Shown: positions 7,325 through 9,134 of the stretch, one piece after another | How positions within the stretch are numbered: the stretch's first letter is position 1 | Layout: each line of letters opens with the position of its first letter | DNA from: an uncultured Clostridia bacterium | GTDB lineage: Bacteria; Bacillota; Clostridia; Oscillospirales; Oscillospiraceae | Direction: 5' to 3' | NCBI GenBank assembly: GCA_937907715.1 | Contig: CALERM010000111.1 | Location: 1 to 9,134 of the forward strand | Length of the DNA: 9,134 nt | Translations under genes and position numbers: made by a program | Notes under the pieces: generated by a model | Seen by the model: the letters and a program-made list of their open reading frames with translations, nothing else | Database searches by the model: none | What the model was told of the DNA's origin: nothing

Positions 7325-7764
7325 CACGCCTTTTCGCCCCGGCGGACGATTTTTCGCTTCATATGTACCGTCGTTCCCTTTCCGGGCGTCGAGGTGACGC
7401 GAAGCTCAGTCATGAAGCTCTCCATGATCGTAAAGCCCATGCCGCTGCGATCGTCGCCGCCGGTGGAATACATCGGCGTTCTTGCCTGCGCCACGTCGGC
7501 AATGCCGCAGCCCCGGTCCTTGACAATGATATCGAGGACGCTTCCCGGCAGAATCCGGCATTTGAGCGAAATCATGCCGATCGTGTCGCGGTAGGCGTGG
7601 ACGATGCAGTTGGTCACCGCCTCGGAGACCGCAGTCTTGATATCGCCGAGTTCATCGAGATTCGGGTCAAGCTGCGCGGCAAACGCCGCTACCGCCGCGC
7701 GCGCAAAGCCCTCGTTTCTGGACTGGCTGGGAAACGTCAGCTCCATCTGATTTTCACACTTCAT
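7324..7764 (-). CDS. spoIIAB: Anti-sigma F factor and serine kinase SpoIIAB
   Basis: SpoIIAB holds SigF inactive and phosphorylates SpoIIAA with ATP. It belongs to the GHKL ATPase fold. From ATG 7764 it has 146 residues, the same length as the B. subtilis protein. Visible features: N-terminal MELTFPSQSRNEGFARAAVAAF; N-box SEAVTNCIVHAY with Glu48 and Asn52; G1 box DRGCGI (83-88); a lid region RTPMYSTGGDD; G2 box RSGMGFTIME (106-115); and the terminal GTT (130-132). Arg22 corresponds to the region that contacts SigF in the family. The longest frame would begin at 7785, but AAAGGAG lies eight bases before 7764, and the family begins with a similar short sequence at this point. It overlaps spoIIAA by 11 bases upstream and sigF by one base downstream, so the three are made as a coupled set. 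Confidence 0.95.
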   Translation of the reverse strand: MKCENQMELTFPSQSRNEGFARAAVAAFAAQLDPNLDELGDIKTAVSEAVTNCIVHAYRDTIGMISLKCRILPGSVLDIIVKDRGCGIADVAQARTPMYSTGGDDRSGMGFTIMESFMTELRVTSTPGKGTTVHMKRKIVRRGEKA

Positions 7765-8083
7765 GTGCCATGCTCCTTTCTTCAATCACCACAACGCGCT
7801 CCATTCCGGACGCCTTCAATACCTTCATCGGCTGCGGCGGCACGTTTTCCACCCGCACCACGCCCCGCAGCTCGCGCATGCGCCGGATGGCGTGAATGAC
7901 AATCGCGATGCCGCTCGAGTCCATGAACGTCACGTCGCGAAAGTCCAGCACGCAGACCATCGGCAGGTAGATGTCAATTTTGTTGCCGATGATGCGCATG
8001 GTGTCCTTGGCGCTGTGGTGGTCGATCTCGCCCTTGAGGGCGATGGTAAGCCGTTTATCCTGCAAAAAGCTTGTCATATTCAT
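7754..8083 (-). CDS. spoIIAA: Anti-sigma F factor antagonist SpoIIAA
   Basis: A STAS-domain anti-anti-sigma factor. Unphosphorylated SpoIIAA binds SpoIIAB and frees SigF in the forespore, and SpoIIAB inactivates it by phosphorylation. From ATG 8083 it has 109 residues (117 in B. subtilis). The STAS core is clear: LTIALKGEIDHHSAKDTMR (12-30), CVLDFRDVTFMDSSGIAIVIH (44-64), then LRGVVRVENVPPQPMKVLKASGMERVV. The phosphorylated serine is the second Ser of DSSG (Ser57). The longest frame would reach 8146, through the upstream terminator hairpin, and is wrong. Three clustered ATGs (8089, 8083, 8077) remain. GGAG lies two bases before the first, eight before the second and 14 before the third, so 8083 is chosen. 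First gene of the spoIIA operon. In B. subtilis this operon is sigma-H driven, but no convincing sigma-H site was found here. Confidence 0.93.
   Translation of the reverse strand: MNMTSFLQDKRLTIALKGEIDHHSAKDTMRIIGNKIDIYLPMVCVLDFRDVTFMDSSGIAIVIHAIRRMRELRGVVRVENVPPQPMKVLKASGMERVVVIEERSMAHEV
7773..7779 (-). promoter_or_regulatory. Ribosome binding site deciding the spoIIAB start
   Basis: A strong AAAGGAG on the minus strand, inside the end of spoIIAA and eight bases before ATG 7764. It rules against the longer frame starting at 7785, which has no comparable site, and gives a 146-residue product. Confidence 0.75.
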
Positions 8084-8091
8084 TTGCATCA

Positions 8092-8095
8092 CTCC
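8092..8095 (-). promoter_or_regulatory. Ribosome binding site of spoIIAA
   Basis: GGAG on the minus strand within CTGGAGTG. Spacing to the three in-frame ATGs is two, eight and fourteen bases, so it selects the middle one at 8083. Confidence 0.6.
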
Positions 8096-8101
8096 AGATA
8101 T

Positions 8102-8140
8102 AAAAAATGGACACGCACGGAAGCTCCATGCGTGTCCATT
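8102..8140 (-). terminator. Strong intrinsic terminator after valS, upstream of spoIIAA
   Basis: A 16-bp stem (8125-8140 pairing with 8106-8121, one G-T wobble) with a three-base loop. On the minus strand the stem is followed by a T-run (8107-8102) and then ATA. It lies 43 bases after the valS stop and ends about 20 bases before the spoIIAA start, so it should block read-through from valS into the sporulation operon. On the plus strand there is no gene for it to end. Confidence 0.85.
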
Positions 8141-8143
8141 ATA
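8138..8143 (-). promoter_or_regulatory. Candidate -10 box (TATAAT) for spoIIA, inside the valS terminator
   Basis: A perfect TATAAT is present on the minus strand, overlapping the first bases of the terminator stem. A start about seven bases downstream would fall near 8131 and give a leader of about 48 bases to spoIIAA. No good -35 box lies 16-18 bases upstream: TTCGAC is about 22 bases away. A sigma-H site is not convincing either, although AAGGGAAAA lies just upstream. The spoIIA operon needs a promoter in this short gap, and this is the best candidate. Confidence 0.35.
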
Positions 8144-8183
8144 CAATTTTTCCCTTGCGTCTTCGGTCGAACGAGGGCGACGC

Positions 8184-9134
8184 TTACTTTTTCAGCCGCT
8201 TTTCGCTCTCGATGAGCTGCGCCAGCAGCGCCTGGTTCTTTGCCAGCTTCTCCTTCTGGTCGTTGACGACCTTCTCGGGCGCTCTCGAGACAAACGCTTC
8301 GTTGGAGAGCTTGCTCTCGAACATGGCAATCTGCTTGAGGCAGTTTTCCTTTTCCCTTGCGATTCTGGCGAGCTCCTTTTCAAAGTCGACCAGCTCTGCA
8401 AGCGGCATGAACAGACGCGCCGCGTGCGTGGTCACTTCCACGAGTCCGTCATCGCCGGACGCCGCATCGGCAGCCTCCATGCCGCAGATCTTCACGTCCT
8501 CGGCGCCTGCCAGCCGCAGGAAGAACGCCTTGCCCGCCGCAAAGACTTCGGGCTGGGACGCGGCAATTGTGAGATTGACCTTCTTGCTCATGGGCACGTT
8601 CATCTCAGCGCGGCGCGCGCGCAGGGCGGTGATTGCCTCGATGATCTGCTGCATGCTCGCTTCCTCCGCACCGAATGCAAACTCCTCGCGGTAGGTGGGC
8701 CATTCGGCGGAAATCAGGAACTTGCCTTCGTGCGGAATTGCCTGCCAGATTTCCTCGGTGATGAACGGCATGAACGGATGCAGCAGGCGCAGAATCTGAT
8801 CCAGCACATACACCAGCACCTTCTGCGCAGCAAGCTTGCTCGTTTCGTTTTCGCTGTAGAGCCGGGTCTTGGTCAGCTCGATATACCAGTCGCAATAGGT
8901 GTCCCAGATGAAGTCGTAGACCTTGCTGGACGCGACGCCGATTTCATACGCATCAAGATTTGCCGTGACCTCGCGAATGAGCGTGTTAAGCTTCGAGAGC
9001 ACCCACTTGTCCTCCAGCTCCAGATCGTCCAGCGCCGGAAGACCGGGCTCGTCAATCTTGAGGTTCATGAGAACATAGCGGCTTGCGTTCCAGATCTTGT
9101 TGGCAAAGTTGCGCATTGCCTCGCACTTTTCGAC
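8184..9134 (-). CDS. valS: Valyl-tRNA synthetase, C-terminal part (5' end outside window)
   Basis: ValRS attaches valine to tRNA(Val) in the cytoplasm. The frame is open at the right edge; the last 316 residues are visible and the catalytic Rossmann domain with HIGH and KMSKS lies outside. The segment begins with CEAMRNFANKIWNASRYV, which in ValRS follows the catalytic core. The helical anticodon-binding domain comes next, with LEDKWVLSKLN, YDFIWDTYCDWYIELTKTRLY and LHPFMPFITEEIWQ (visible residues about 1-150). After a linker with MNVPMSKKV comes the C-terminal coiled-coil arm: from about residue 245, charged heptad-like sequence (FEKELARIAREKENCLKQI) and the ValRS-typical LSNEAFVSRAPEKVVNDQKEKLA. 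It ends in ESEKRLKK. This arm contacts the tRNA elbow in known structures. The stop TAA is followed by a strong terminator. Upstream control is outside the window. Confidence 0.97.
   Translation of the reverse strand, partial: VEKCEAMRNFANKIWNASRYVLMNLKIDEPGLPALDDLELEDKWVLSKLNTLIREVTANLDAYEIGVASSKVYDFIWDTYCDWYIELTKTRLYSENETSKLAAQKVLVYVLDQILRLLHPFMPFITEEIWQAIPHEGKFLISAEWPTYREEFAFGAEEASMQQIIEAITALRARRAEMNVPMSKKVNLTIAASQPEVFAAGKAFFLRLAGAEDVKICGMEAADAASGDDGLVEVTTHAARLFMPLAELVDFEKELARIAREKENCLKQIAMFESKLSNEAFVSRAPEKVVNDQKEKLAKNQALLAQLIESEKRLKK

Noticed and set aside
7222..7899. 225-codon plus-strand frame across sigF, spoIIAB and spoIIAA
   Set aside because: It runs antisense over three clearly real genes, and its product is Arg/Ala/Pro/His-rich with no domain pattern.
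8138..8180. Sigma-H promoter for spoIIA
   Set aside because: Sigma-H control is expected from B. subtilis, but AAGGGAAAA and the following bases do not give a -35/-10 pair at the right spacing, so it is not called as a feature.
8107..8694. 195-codon plus-strand frame opposite valS
   Set aside because: It is antisense to the conserved valS C-terminus and starts inside the terminator hairpin. The Ser/Ala-rich product is typical of a shadow frame.

Overview
The window looks like chromosomal DNA from an endospore-forming, GC-rich member of the Clostridia, most likely an Oscillospiraceae-type gut bacterium (Oscillibacter/Flavonifractor-like). This is inferred from the spoIIAA-spoIIAB-sigF operon, the sporulation gene yunB, NAD-dependent ligase next to pcrA as in Firmicutes, and the GC-rich codon use. 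The genus is a guess. Almost all of the DNA is coding. Eight genes are seen; seven are on the minus strand and one partial gene at the left edge is on the plus strand.

Right to left, in the direction of transcription: the 3' part of valS (8184-9134) ends in a strong hairpin with a T-tract (8102-8140). Next is the spoIIA operon, spoIIAA (7754-8083), spoIIAB (7324-7764) and sigF (6623-7324), with overlapping genes. It encodes the anti-anti-sigma factor, the anti-sigma kinase and the first forespore sigma factor. A good vegetative-type promoter (6594-6622) begins next to the sigF stop codon and probably starts a second transcription unit: pcrA (4134-6566, UvrD-family helicase), yunB (3431-4054, sporulation protein), ligA (1436-3409, DNA ligase) and a small metallo-beta-lactamase-fold hydrolase (765-1439) whose start overlaps the ligA stop as ATGA. 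A bidirectional hairpin terminator (730-759) separates this unit from the convergent, partial, unrecognised gene at 3-674 (+).

Two themes sit side by side: the switch that starts forespore gene expression, and a replication/repair unit (helicase plus ligase) that carries a sporulation gene and a hydrolase of unknown substrate. Four start codons were moved inward from the longest reading frame (yunB, sigF, spoIIAB, spoIIAA), on Shine-Dalgarno spacing and family length.

I found no mobile element, CRISPR array, tRNA, rRNA or riboswitch, and no clear case of a new multi-gene system. The most interesting points are a possible promoter -10 box inside the valS terminator hairpin, the ligA-coupled hydrolase, yunB lying between pcrA and ligA, and the unrecognised convergent gene. 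No stretch longer than about 100 bases lacks a gene.
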